NCBI RefSeq assembly: GCF_050122995.1 | Contig: NZ_JBNLIA010000013.1 | Location: forward strand, 62,001-126,000 | From: Haloparvum alkalitolerans | Lineage (GTDB): Archaea; Halobacteriota; Halobacteria; Halobacteriales; Haloferacaceae | Direction: 5' to 3' | DNA: 64,000 bases | Part shown: positions 56,532-64,000 of the stretch, one piece after another | Numbering within the stretch: the stretch's first letter is position 1 | Layout of the letters: each line of letters begins with the position of its first letter | Translations under genes and position numbers: made by a program | The notes under the pieces: model-generated | The model's input: the letters and a program-made list of their open reading frames with translations, nothing else | What the model was told of the DNA's origin: nothing | The model's database searches: none

Positions 56532-57902
56532 TTAGTACTTCGGGTCCGCGCCGGTCGTCTCGTAGACGCGCTCCATGATCGCGTCGCGCTGCTCGGTCCA
56601 GCGCGCCATCTCGTCGGGGTGGGAGGGGTACGACTCGTAGTGGGCGAGCAGTTCGTCCGCGAGCTGTTTCGTCTCGTAGAAGTTCCAGATCTGGCGCCAG
56701 TAGCCGAAGCTCTTGATCGCGGACTTCAGCTTGAGCGTCAGCGACATCGAGGTGGAGCCCTCGTAGAGCGCCTCCGCGAGGTTCTCGCCCGGGAGCGACG
56801 CCAGCAGGCCCATCAGGTCGTCCACGTCGACCGCGGTCGAGAGGATGTTGTACACGTCAAGGGCGGCGTATCGGCCGCCGAAGTGGTCCATCACGCGCTC
56901 GTTGTAGCGCCAGAGCGCGTCCTCGCTCACGTCGCCGTCGGTGACGGCCTCGACCGCCTGCTCGCCGGCGTACTGGCCGGCGTAGGCGGCGCCCGCGATG
57001 CCGCCGCCCGTGGTGGGGTTGACGTGGGCGGCCGCGTCGCCGACCGCGATGTACCCCGGCGCGGTCGCGGAGTCGTAGGGGCGGCGGGTCGGGAGCGCGG
57101 CGCCGAGCTTGTCCGAGACCTCCGCGTCCTCGAACTCGGGGCGGTCGCGGAGGTCCTTCTTCAGCGAGTCGACGAGCTTCATCGGCTCCTCGTTCATCTG
57201 GAAGCCGAGGCCGGCGTTGATCGTCGTGTCGGTCCGCGGGAAGTACCAGAGGTAGCCCGCGGCGCGCTCGGTGGGCTTGAACACGAGCGCGTCGTCCCAC
57301 TCGACCGGCTCGGGCACCTCGACGATCTCGCGGTACGCCGAGCAGAACTGCGAGTAGCTGACGTTCGTGTCGAAGGTGGCGTCCTCGAAGTCGGTCTTGT
57401 CCTGCAGGATCGAGAGCGCGCCCGCGCCGTCGATCAGCAGGTCCGCGTCGTAGCTGACGCCCTCGCCGCGGCGTTTGCCGACGACGCCGGTGACGGTACC
57501 GTCGTCGGCCTGCTCCACCTCGGAGACGACGGTGTCGTAGTGGAACTCCACGCCCGCGTTCTCCGCGCCCTCGATGAGCTTGCGGCCGTACTCCCAGCGG
57601 TCGATGACCGCGAGTTCGCCGGGGACGGGGATCTCGAGCACCGTGTCCTCCTTCGGAATCTCGAAGCGGCCGTGGTCGACGCCCGTGTTGGTGAACGCCG
57701 ACTCGATCTGCGATTTGGGGATCGCGTCGGGGAACGCGTCGGCCCCCTTGAGCGCGTCGCCGCAGGCGATGTGGCCCGCCTCCTCGGCGGTCTTTCGCTC
57801 CACGACGACGACGTCGAGCCCCTCCCGGGCGATCGTCGCCGCGGCGTAACAGCCGGCGGTGCCCGCGCCGACCACGACGACGTCGTACTCGTGACTGCTC
57901 AT
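56532..57902 (-). CDS. Geranylgeranyl reductase family protein
   Basis: A 456-residue FAD-dependent reductase. The FAD fingerprint is VVVVGAGTAGCYAAATI (8-24), the CGDALKG motif follows, and the late GYIAVGDAAAHVNPTTGGGIAGA is the second FAD contact. It saturates geranylgeranyl chains of archaeal lipids or related isoprenoids. The exact acceptor (digeranylgeranylglycerophospholipid versus menaquinone or carotenoid precursors) cannot be resolved from sequence. The isoprenoid supply gene mvaD is in the same window. Repeat B starts at its stop codon. Confidence 0.9.
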   Translation of the reverse strand: MSSHEYDVVVVGAGTAGCYAAATIAREGLDVVVVERKTAEEAGHIACGDALKGADAFPDAIPKSQIESAFTNTGVDHGRFEIPKEDTVLEIPVPGELAVIDRWEYGRKLIEGAENAGVEFHYDTVVSEVEQADDGTVTGVVGKRRGEGVSYDADLLIDGAGALSILQDKTDFEDATFDTNVSYSQFCSAYREIVEVPEPVEWDDALVFKPTERAAGYLWYFPRTDTTINAGLGFQMNEEPMKLVDSLKKDLRDRPEFEDAEVSDKLGAALPTRRPYDSATAPGYIAVGDAAAHVNPTTGGGIAGAAYAGQYAGEQAVEAVTDGDVSEDALWRYNERVMDHFGGRYAALDVYNILSTAVDVDDLMGLLASLPGENLAEALYEGSTSMSLTLKLKSAIKSFGYWRQIWNFYETKQLADELLAHYESYPSHPDEMARWTEQRDAIMERVYETTGADPKY

Positions 57903-58009
57903 GCCCGGGAGGTGGTCCCCGCGGTGGCAAAACTCTTTATGCCCGTTTGCGTCGCTTTCGGGGAGTCAGAAGGGGGAGACGCGGCGCGGTGTCGGCCAGC
58001 CCGCGGACC

Positions 58010-59080
58010 TCAGTCCTCGGTCTCGTAGTGTTCGCCGGCCGCCTCGGGGAGCCGCGTCCGGCCCACGAGCGCGAGGACGACGATGACGACGACGTACGGG
58101 ATGGTCTGGACGAGCGTGTCCGGGACCGCGTAGCCGAGCTGCTGGAGCCGGACCTGCATCGCGTCGAGGCCGGCGAACAGCACGCCGGCGCCGAACGCGC
58201 CTATCGGGTTGTAGTTGCCGAACAGGTACGCGACGATGGCGATGAACCCCTTCCCCTGCACCATCGTCTCGCCCGAGCCGACGAACTGGCCGATCGAGAG
58301 CGCGAGCGCCGAGCCGCCGACCCCCGAGAGCACGCCCGACAGCAGGACGCCGGCGTGGCGCACCCTCGAGACGGAGACGCCGACGGTGTCGAGCGCCTTC
58401 GGGTTCTCGCCGGCCGCGCGCAGGTGCTTGCCGAAGGCGGTGCGGTTCAGCGTCCACCACGAGGCGGCCGTGGCGACCACGACCATCGCGGCCGAGTAGG
58501 CCCAGCCGACGCTGACGCCGAGGTTCGGGGTGTTCACGCCGCCGAAGAACACCGTCGACATGAACGGCGCCAGCCCGAGCGCGATGAGCCAGACCGCCAG
58601 CCCGGCGATGATCTGGTCGGCCTTGAACTCGATGCAGACGATCCCGAAGACGCCCGCGAGCGCGGTCGAAGCGGCGACGCCCGCGAGGAACCCGACGACG
58701 ATGGCGGGCACCCCCAGCACGGCGTTTCCGGCGCCCACCAGGCTCGTGGCGTACACCGAGACGAACGCCGAGATGATCAGCAGCCCCTCCAGCCCGATGT
58801 TGATCACGCCCGACTTCTCGGCGAAGATGCCGCCGAGTGCGGCCAGCACGATGGGGGCCGCGAGTCGCGCCGTCGCTGTCGCGGTGCCGACGTTGAAGAC
58901 GATCCCGGAGAGATCGCCGGCGATGGAGTCGGGGAACAGCAGCCCGCCGATCCCGAGCGCCGTCAACAGGACGGAAAGCGCGATCCCCGCGAGCGCGAGC
59001 GAGCGCACGTAGTCGTCCTCGATCAGGTCGTCGACGACCGGCACGTGCACCTCGTCGATCGGGTTACGCATCGGTCTCAC
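58010..59080 (-). CDS. BMP-type nucleoside ABC transporter, permease 2
   Basis: A 356-residue BPD-transport-like permease of the ribose/nucleoside group. About nine hydrophobic segments are visible, with the family hallmarks IFAEKSGVINIGLEGLL and the cytosolic loop FGKHLRAAGENPKALDTVG that contacts the ATPase. Its start overlaps the end of permease 1 by 17 bp, so the two are translated together. It is the last gene of the transporter unit. The nucleoside substrate is inferred from the BMP-family partner and may differ. Confidence 0.9.
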   Translation of the reverse strand: MRPMRNPIDEVHVPVVDDLIEDDYVRSLALAGIALSVLLTALGIGGLLFPDSIAGDLSGIVFNVGTATATARLAAPIVLAALGGIFAEKSGVINIGLEGLLIISAFVSVYATSLVGAGNAVLGVPAIVVGFLAGVAASTALAGVFGIVCIEFKADQIIAGLAVWLIALGLAPFMSTVFFGGVNTPNLGVSVGWAYSAAMVVVATAASWWTLNRTAFGKHLRAAGENPKALDTVGVSVSRVRHAGVLLSGVLSGVGGSALALSIGQFVGSGETMVQGKGFIAIVAYLFGNYNPIGAFGAGVLFAGLDAMQVRLQQLGYAVPDTLVQTIPYVVVIVVLALVGRTRLPEAAGEHYETED

Positions 59081-60356
59081 CCCCCTCGGACGCGGCCGCG
59101 GCGTCGTCGGTCGTCCCCCTCGCGGGACCGCCCCCGTCCAGTCCCGCGAACCGGCCGATCATCCGGAAGAACTCCGGCATCGCGACGAAGAGGATGATGA
59201 GCCCGCGCAGCACCGCCACCAGCTCCGTCGGCACGTCGGTCTGGAACCCGATCTCCAGTGCACCGCCCTTCAGCAGCCCGAACAGGAACGCCGCCGGGAA
59301 GACGCCGAGCGGGTTGTTGCCGGCGAGGATCGAGACCGTGATACCGTCGAAGCCGAGGTCCGGGACGGAGGCGATCCAGCGACCCTCGGACATCAGCACC
59401 CACACCGCGCCGCCGACGCCGCCGAGCGCGCCGGAGAGCGTCATCGCGCGGACCGTCGTGAGCTTGGCGTCGACGCCGCCGTACTCGGCCGCGGCCGGCT
59501 GGATGCCGCTCGTGCGCAGGTCGTAGCCGAACGTCGTGTGTTCGATGAGGACGTAGAGGCCGACGACGAACAGCACGCCGGCGAGCAGCGCGGCCTCCGC
59601 GAAGTCGCTGGAGCCGGGGAAGAACCACGGCTGTATCTGGGCGTGTTCCGGAACGTACTGGGTGGCGACGACGGAGCTCCCCTCGGCGCGGAACACCTCC
59701 AGCACGAGGACGTACGCGATGTTCGCCGCGATGAAGTTGAGCATGATCGTCGTGATCACCTCGTTGGCGTCGGCGTACGCCTTCAGCGCGCCGGGGATGG
59801 CGCCCCACACGCCGCCGGCGATGGCCCCGGCGAGGACGCCGATGACGATCAGGGCGGTGCCGCCGAGTCGTCCGGTCGGAAACACGGGCGCGGCCGCGAC
59901 GACCACCAGCGCGGTCGCGAGGCCCCCGACCACGAGCTGGCCCTGCGTCCCGATGTTGAACAGGCCGGCGCGGAACGCGACCGCGACGGACAGCCCCGTG
60001 AACACCAAAAGCGTCGTCTCCGACAGCGTCAGCCCCAGCGAGAGGTTGAACGGCGTCCAGTCGGGGTTGAACAGCCCCGGCTCCCCGAACGCGAAGGGGT
60101 AGCCGAGGGCCCCGTTGAACAGCACGGCGTACACCTGGAACGGGTCGTAACAGAAGCCGAGCCCGGTCACGGGCATCGTCCACGCGGCGGTCTCGCAGGC
60201 CGCGACCCGCCCCGATGCGAGAATGATGAAGAAGCCGACGACGATCGACAGGAAGATGGCCGCCACGCTGATCAGTAGCCGCTCGGCCACCGACAGATCG
60301 ACGAACGACCGCAGGAACTCCCGAACCGACCGCGCTATCGCGTCGGTCCGGCTCAC
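59064..60356 (-). CDS. BMP-type nucleoside ABC transporter, permease 1
   Basis: A 430-residue permease with about ten membrane segments and the ATPase-contact pattern of this group (VAFRAGLFNIGTQGQLVVGG and FGYDLRTSGIQPAAAEYGG). The N-terminus is longer than usual and a hydrophilic Gly/Ala tail ends it. It overlaps the ATPase gene by 4 bp (ATGA) and permease 2 by 17 bp, forming a tightly coupled cassette. Together with permease 2 it forms the heterodimeric channel. Confidence 0.9.
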   Translation of the reverse strand: MSRTDAIARSVREFLRSFVDLSVAERLLISVAAIFLSIVVGFFIILASGRVAACETAAWTMPVTGLGFCYDPFQVYAVLFNGALGYPFAFGEPGLFNPDWTPFNLSLGLTLSETTLLVFTGLSVAVAFRAGLFNIGTQGQLVVGGLATALVVVAAAPVFPTGRLGGTALIVIGVLAGAIAGGVWGAIPGALKAYADANEVITTIMLNFIAANIAYVLVLEVFRAEGSSVVATQYVPEHAQIQPWFFPGSSDFAEAALLAGVLFVVGLYVLIEHTTFGYDLRTSGIQPAAAEYGGVDAKLTTVRAMTLSGALGGVGGAVWVLMSEGRWIASVPDLGFDGITVSILAGNNPLGVFPAAFLFGLLKGGALEIGFQTDVPTELVAVLRGLIILFVAMPEFFRMIGRFAGLDGGGPARGTTDDAAAASEGGETDA

Positions 60357-61972
60357 GCGTCCACCTCCTCGTCCCCGTCGGTCCCGTCCGCCGCCGAGCC
60401 GTGAGCGAGGTCGTCACCCGCGGCTTCGCGTACGCGTGCGGTCTCGATGGACTCGTCGTCCGGCGACTCCCCGGCCATCAGTAGTCCGAGTTCCTCCTCG
60501 GTCACCGTTCCCGGATCGACCACGCCCGAGAACGTGCCCTCGTGCATCACCGCGAGCCGGTCGGAGAGCCCCTGCACCTCGTCGAGCTTCGAGGAGACGA
60601 GCAACACCGCCTTTCCCTCGGCGCGGAGCTCGAGCAGGCGGTCGTGGATGAACTCGGTCGAGCCGATGTCGACGCCGCGAGTCGGGTGAGTCGCCACGAC
60701 GAGGTCGGGGTCGCGCTCGAACTCCCGGCCGACGATGAACTTCTGCTGGTTGCCGCCGGAGAGGGACTCCGCGGTCGCCTCGCGGTCCGGCGGCCGCACG
60801 TCGTACGCCTCGATGACCCGGTCCGCGTGGTCCTTGGAGGCGTCCCAGTCGATCCGGCCGGACGACGCGAACGGGGGGTCGTGCTGGCTGCCCAGGATGC
60901 CGTTCTGCGTCAGCTCGTAGGACATCACCAGCCCGCGCTCCTGTCTGTCCTCGGGTACGTACGCCATCCCTCGGTCGATCCGTTCGCGTCGGGAGACGTC
61001 GTCCATTGGCTCGCCGAGGTACCTGACCGACCCCGCGGTCGCTTCGCGGAGCCCGGTGATCGCCTCGACGAGCTGTGACTGTCCGTTGCCGTCGACGCCC
61101 GCGATCCCGAAGACCTCGCCGGCGCGGATATCGAAGGAGACGCCCGAGACGGCCTCGACGCCGCGGTCGTCGTCGGCCCGGAGGTTCGAGACGCCGAGAA
61201 CACGCTCGCCCGGCTCCCGGGGATCCGCAGCCGGCTCCATCAGCACCTCGCGGCCGACCATCATCTCCGCGAGGTCCTCGCGGGTCACCTCGTCGGTCGA
61301 GACGGTGCCGACGTTGACGCCGTCGCGGAGGACGGTCACGTCGTCGGCCGCGCGGAGCGCCTCGCCGAGCTTGTGGGAGATGAAGATGATCGTCTTCCCC
61401 TGATCGGTCAGCTCATCGAAGACAGCGTAGAGGTCCTCGACCTCCTGTGGCGTCAACACGGCGGTCGGTTCGTCCAGGATCAGGATGTCGGCGCCGCGAT
61501 ACAGCGCCTTCAGGATCTCGACCCGCTGTTGGACGCCGACGGAGACGTCCTCGATGCGCGCGTTCGGGTCCACGTCGAACCCGTATCGCTCGCTCAGTTC
61601 CCGGACCGCCTCGCGGGCGGCGTCGGCGTCGACGCGGAGCCCGCCCCACGTCGTCGGCTCGTTACCGAGGACGACGTTCTCCCAGACGGTCATCGGGTCG
61701 ACCAGCATGAAGTGCTGGTGGATCATCCCGATTCCGGCGTCGATCGCGTCGCGCGGCGAGTCGAACTGCCGCGGCGCGCCGTCGATGCGGACGGTCCCCT
61801 TCGTGGGTTCATAGAGCCCGTACAACACGTTCATCAGCGTGGTCTTGCCCGCTCCGTTCTCGCCGAGCAGGGCGTGGACGCTCCCGCGCTCGACCACGAG
61901 GTCCACGTCGTCGTTGGCGACGACCCCGGGGAACCGTTTCGTGATGCTGTCCAGGTGGACCGCCGGGTTCAT
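60353..61972 (-). CDS. BMP-type nucleoside ABC transporter, double ATPase
   Basis: A 539-residue RbsA/MglA-like protein with two nucleotide-binding domains. The first has Walker A GENGAGKTT (37-45) and an ABC signature VSVGVQQRVEI. The second has the degenerate Walker A (GVDGNGQSQL) usual for domain 2 of this group and a complete signature (LSGGNQQKF). It powers uptake with the two permeases. A TATA-like CTTTTACC at 61999-62006 (minus strand) gives this three-gene unit its own promoter, separate from that of the binding protein gene 151 bp upstream. Confidence 0.92.
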   Translation of the reverse strand: MNPAVHLDSITKRFPGVVANDDVDLVVERGSVHALLGENGAGKTTLMNVLYGLYEPTKGTVRIDGAPRQFDSPRDAIDAGIGMIHQHFMLVDPMTVWENVVLGNEPTTWGGLRVDADAAREAVRELSERYGFDVDPNARIEDVSVGVQQRVEILKALYRGADILILDEPTAVLTPQEVEDLYAVFDELTDQGKTIIFISHKLGEALRAADDVTVLRDGVNVGTVSTDEVTREDLAEMMVGREVLMEPAADPREPGERVLGVSNLRADDDRGVEAVSGVSFDIRAGEVFGIAGVDGNGQSQLVEAITGLREATAGSVRYLGEPMDDVSRRERIDRGMAYVPEDRQERGLVMSYELTQNGILGSQHDPPFASSGRIDWDASKDHADRVIEAYDVRPPDREATAESLSGGNQQKFIVGREFERDPDLVVATHPTRGVDIGSTEFIHDRLLELRAEGKAVLLVSSKLDEVQGLSDRLAVMHEGTFSGVVDPGTVTEEELGLLMAGESPDDESIETARVREAAGDDLAHGSAADGTDGDEEVDA

Positions 61973-62123
61973 TGACCGATCGGTCCGCGGGGAGCGGTAA
62001 AAGCCCGCGGATCCGAACTGGCGACTCGCCGTCAGAACCGGTCTCGGCGGCGCTGGCGCCGGTTCGGGGTCGAGACAGCAAAGGCTCGGCGTCGTGTCGA
62101 CGGCACCGCGGAAGCGGGACGGC

Positions 62124-63275
62124 TCAGTTGCCGTCCGGCTCGGTCGGGACGTCGATGTCGCCGGCGATGATCGCGTCGCGAGCGTCGCTGACGGCGGTCG
62201 TCGCGTCGTCGGGTATCTCCCCGCCGATCTCGTCGCCGTAGACGCACTCCACGCCGTTGGACTCCAGCCCGAGTTCGACGACGCTGCCGCCCTGGTGGTC
62301 GTCGTCGACCACGTTCGAGATGGACTGGAACACCGCGTTGTCGACGCGCTTCACCATCGACGCGAGGATCACGTCGGAGAACTCCGGCTCGGTGATCGAC
62401 TGGTCGAGGTCGACGCCGAACGCGAACCGACCCTCCTCCTGGGCCGCCTGGAACACGCCGACGCCCGTTGCGCCCGAGGCGTGGTAGACGATGTCCGCGC
62501 CGCTCTGGTACATCGACAGCGCGGCCTCCTTCCCGCCGGAGGGGTCGGAGTAGCTCCCGACGTAGCTGGTGATGACGTCGACGTCGTCCGTCGCGTAGTC
62601 GACTCCGGCCTCGAAGCCGGCCTGGAACCGGCGGATGACCGGGCTGTCGACGCCGCCGACGAAGCCGACGTTCGTGGAGTCGCCGGCCGTCTGGCCCGCG
62701 CCGGCCGAGAAGGAGGTCGTCGTCAGGTTGCCCGCGAGCACGCCCATCAGGAACGAGCCCTCGTGCTCCTTGAACACGTAGTTCGCGACGTTCGGCTCCT
62801 CCAGCACGGAGTCGACGAGCATGAAGTTCTGCTCGGGGAACTGGGGCGCGTTCTCCGCGAGCGCGTCCGTCTGGTTGAACCCGATACAGGAGACGAGGTC
62901 GTAATCGGGGTCGGTCGAGCTGGCGTAGCGCTGCTGGTACTGGCCGAACTCGCCGGTCCCCTCGGGCTGGGACTCGTCGAAGGAGATGCCGAGCTCCTCT
63001 TCGGCACGGACGACGCCCTCGCGGGCGGCGTCGTTGAAGGAGTTGTCGCCGAGGCCGCCGTCGGAGTAGACCATGCCGACGTGCGCCGGCACGTCGCCGC
63101 CGGACTCGGTCTCGCCGTCCCCGCCGGTCTCCGTCTCCTCCCCGTCGGAGCCGCCCTCCGTCTCCTCGCCGCCGGAGCCGCCGTCCTCCGGACCGCCGGT
63201 ACAGCCCGCCAGCCCGACGATACCGGCCGCGCTTGCCGCCTTGATGAACCGCCGCCGATTCGGATCGGATGCCAT
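62124..63275 (-). CDS. BMP-family substrate-binding lipoprotein
   Basis: A 383-residue BMP (PnrA-like) binding protein. It begins with a Tat signal (NRRRFIKAASAAGIVG) and lipobox (LAGC), followed by a Gly/Glu/Thr/Ser-rich linker. The binding domain has HVGMVYSDGGLGDNSFNDAA and later VDLDQSITEPEF and VYGDEIGGEIP; these are hallmarks of the purine-nucleoside binding branch. It captures substrate outside the membrane for the downstream transporter. The start at 63275 is supported by the RR position and a TATA-like box (63303-63309) about 30 nt upstream. Confidence 0.92.
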   Translation of the reverse strand: MASDPNRRRFIKAASAAGIVGLAGCTGGPEDGGSGGEETEGGSDGEETETGGDGETESGGDVPAHVGMVYSDGGLGDNSFNDAAREGVVRAEEELGISFDESQPEGTGEFGQYQQRYASSTDPDYDLVSCIGFNQTDALAENAPQFPEQNFMLVDSVLEEPNVANYVFKEHEGSFLMGVLAGNLTTTSFSAGAGQTAGDSTNVGFVGGVDSPVIRRFQAGFEAGVDYATDDVDVITSYVGSYSDPSGGKEAALSMYQSGADIVYHASGATGVGVFQAAQEEGRFAFGVDLDQSITEPEFSDVILASMVKRVDNAVFQSISNVVDDDHQGGSVVELGLESNGVECVYGDEIGGEIPDDATTAVSDARDAIIAGDIDVPTEPDGN

Positions 63276-63302
63276 GTCGTCTGAAACGGGAACGCTCGCG
63301 GG

Positions 63303-63309
63303 CATAAAT
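63303..63309 (-). promoter_or_regulatory. TATA-like box for the BMP binding-protein gene
   Basis: The minus strand reads AATTTAT here, centred about 31 nt before the ATG at 63275, fitting a leaderless transcript. Confidence 0.5.
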
Positions 63310-63452
63310 TCGTCGCTATGCGGACATCGTATTGCACGTTCGTCCGACACGTCCCCCGTTCCGGCCCGAAACGCGGGCGGATCTGCGGGACGCTGTACAC
63401 CTCCGTGCGGTGTATGGATCGATCACCAGAAACACCGCCGGGGGTCGTCCCG

Positions 63453-64000
63453 TCAGGCCCCGGACGCCCCGTCGACCGCGTCGGCGACGACGCCGCTCGC
63501 CTCCTCGACGAGCGCGTCCACCTCGTCGCTCTCCGCGTAGACGCGGACGTACGGCTCTGTTCCGGAGGGACGCACCAGCACCCACGAGGCGTCGGGGAAC
63601 TCCAGCCTGACGCCGTGTTCGGTCGAGACGTCCGCCTCGGGGAACGCGTCGGGGAGCGCCGTCTCGAGGCGCGCCATCACCCCGGTCTTGCGGTCGTCGG
63701 GACAGTCGACGCTGACCTTGCGGTAGGGGCGTTCTGTCACGGGCTCGCGGAGGGTCTCCAATCCCTCCGCGGCCACGAGCCGTGCGATCACGGCCGCCGA
63801 GCAGACGCCGTCGATCCAGCCGCCGAAGCCGGCGTGGACGTGCTTCCACGGCTCCGCGGCGAACACCACCTCGGCGTCGGGCGCCTCGCCCGAGGCGGCC
63901 GCGGCCTCGACGCTCGCGATACCCTCGTGGAGCGCGCCGAGCCGAACGCGCTCGACGCGCCCGCCCGCGGCCGCGACGCGCTCGTCGATGCGCCCGGACG
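63453..64000 (-). CDS. Phosphohexomutase (phosphoglucosamine/phosphomannomutase family), C-terminal part
   Basis: Only the last ~180 residues are inside the window; the 5' part lies beyond 64000. The visible section includes AEPWKHVHAGFGGWIDGVCSAAVIARLV and ends with the family's phosphate-binding loop VRPSGTEPYVRVYAES, the hallmark of domain 4. It interconverts hexose-1- and hexose-6-phosphates (glucosamine, mannose or glucose), and the exact sugar cannot be told from this fragment. The gene runs towards lower coordinates and starts 5' outside the window. It is followed by the BMP cassette promoter region on the same strand. Confidence 0.9.
   Translation of the reverse strand, partial: SGRIDERVAAAGGRVERVRLGALHEGIASVEAAAASGEAPDAEVVFAAEPWKHVHAGFGGWIDGVCSAAVIARLVAAEGLETLREPVTERPYRKVSVDCPDDRKTGVMARLETALPDAFPEADVSTEHGVRLEFPDASWVLVRPSGTEPYVRVYAESDEVDALVEEASGVVADAVDGASGA

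Noticed and set aside
1..64000. Search for rRNA, complete tRNA, transposase and prophage genes
   Set aside because: No complete tRNA or rRNA signatures, IS transposases or phage structural genes were recognised on either strand by reading; a dedicated scan could still find a tRNA missed here.

Overview
The window is a 64-kb piece of a haloarchaeal chromosome, most likely from a Halorubrum-like organism (the genus is an inference). The evidence is a very high G+C content, acidic protein sequences and Tat-type (RR) lipoproteins and secreted proteins. Many genes are leaderless, with a TATA-like box centred 23-30 nt before the start codon. Archaeal hallmark genes are present: TFB, Elp3, XPB/Bax1, a PAC2-type protein, a haloarchaeal-type mevalonate pathway decarboxylase and geranylgeranyl reductase. 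The threonyl-tRNA synthetase is of bacterial type, as is usual in Halobacteria. Gene density is high and no transposase, CRISPR array, rRNA or complete tRNA was seen. This reads as core chromosome, not an accessory island.

Layout. 0-9 kb: tail of a YyaL-like protein, a HAD phosphatase, a probable gluconate dehydratase, a PHP phosphatase, a formamidase-like protein, MOSC and ThuA proteins, a halocyanin-type copper lipoprotein and a 31-residue membrane peptide. 9-15 kb: pyrB-pyrI, a rubrerythrin-like protein, a rhodanese/metallo-beta-lactamase fusion, a 2Fe-2S ferredoxin, a 1-kb non-coding repeat and mvaD. 15-22 kb: an esterase, the XPB helicase and its nuclease partner Bax1 (split by a lipoprotein gene), and an RNA m5C methyltransferase overlapping a separate PUA-like RNA-binding gene. 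22-36 kb: menF, a sulfite-oxidase-like protein, small regulators, a rhomboid protease, a METTL5-like methyltransferase, TFB, an Agl23-like membrane glycosyltransferase, UspA, menE, an acyl-CoA dehydrogenase and a JAMM protease. 36-48 kb: a MutS-like ATPase, an Hrq1/MrfA-type helicase, cupin and Nudix genes, thrS and a class V aminotransferase. 48-64 kb: a cystathionine synthase/lyase, RqcH, a Tat subtilase, Elp3, an orphan antitoxin-like regulator, geranylgeranyl reductase, a complete BMP-type nucleoside ABC transporter and part of a phosphohexomutase.

Themes. RNA modification and translation quality control recur (Elp3, the m5C methyltransferase, the METTL5-like enzyme, ThrRS, RqcH). So do DNA repair helicases and nucleases (XPB-Bax1, the Hrq1/MrfA-like helicase, the MutS-like ATPase). 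Menaquinone genes menF and menE lie 10 kb apart.

The most unusual content is intergenic. Three families of dispersed non-coding repeats each occur at two places. Family A (12978-14040 and 47401-48184) is about 0.8-1.1 kb and bounded by imperfect terminal inverted repeats. Family B (42031-42272 and, inverted, 56282-56530) carries hairpins whose stems differ in sequence but keep their pairing. Family C (19748-19889 and 35158-35315) has a 91-bp core with only four differences. None encodes a credible protein. They look like structured RNAs or non-autonomous mobile elements, and are the best candidates here for something undescribed.
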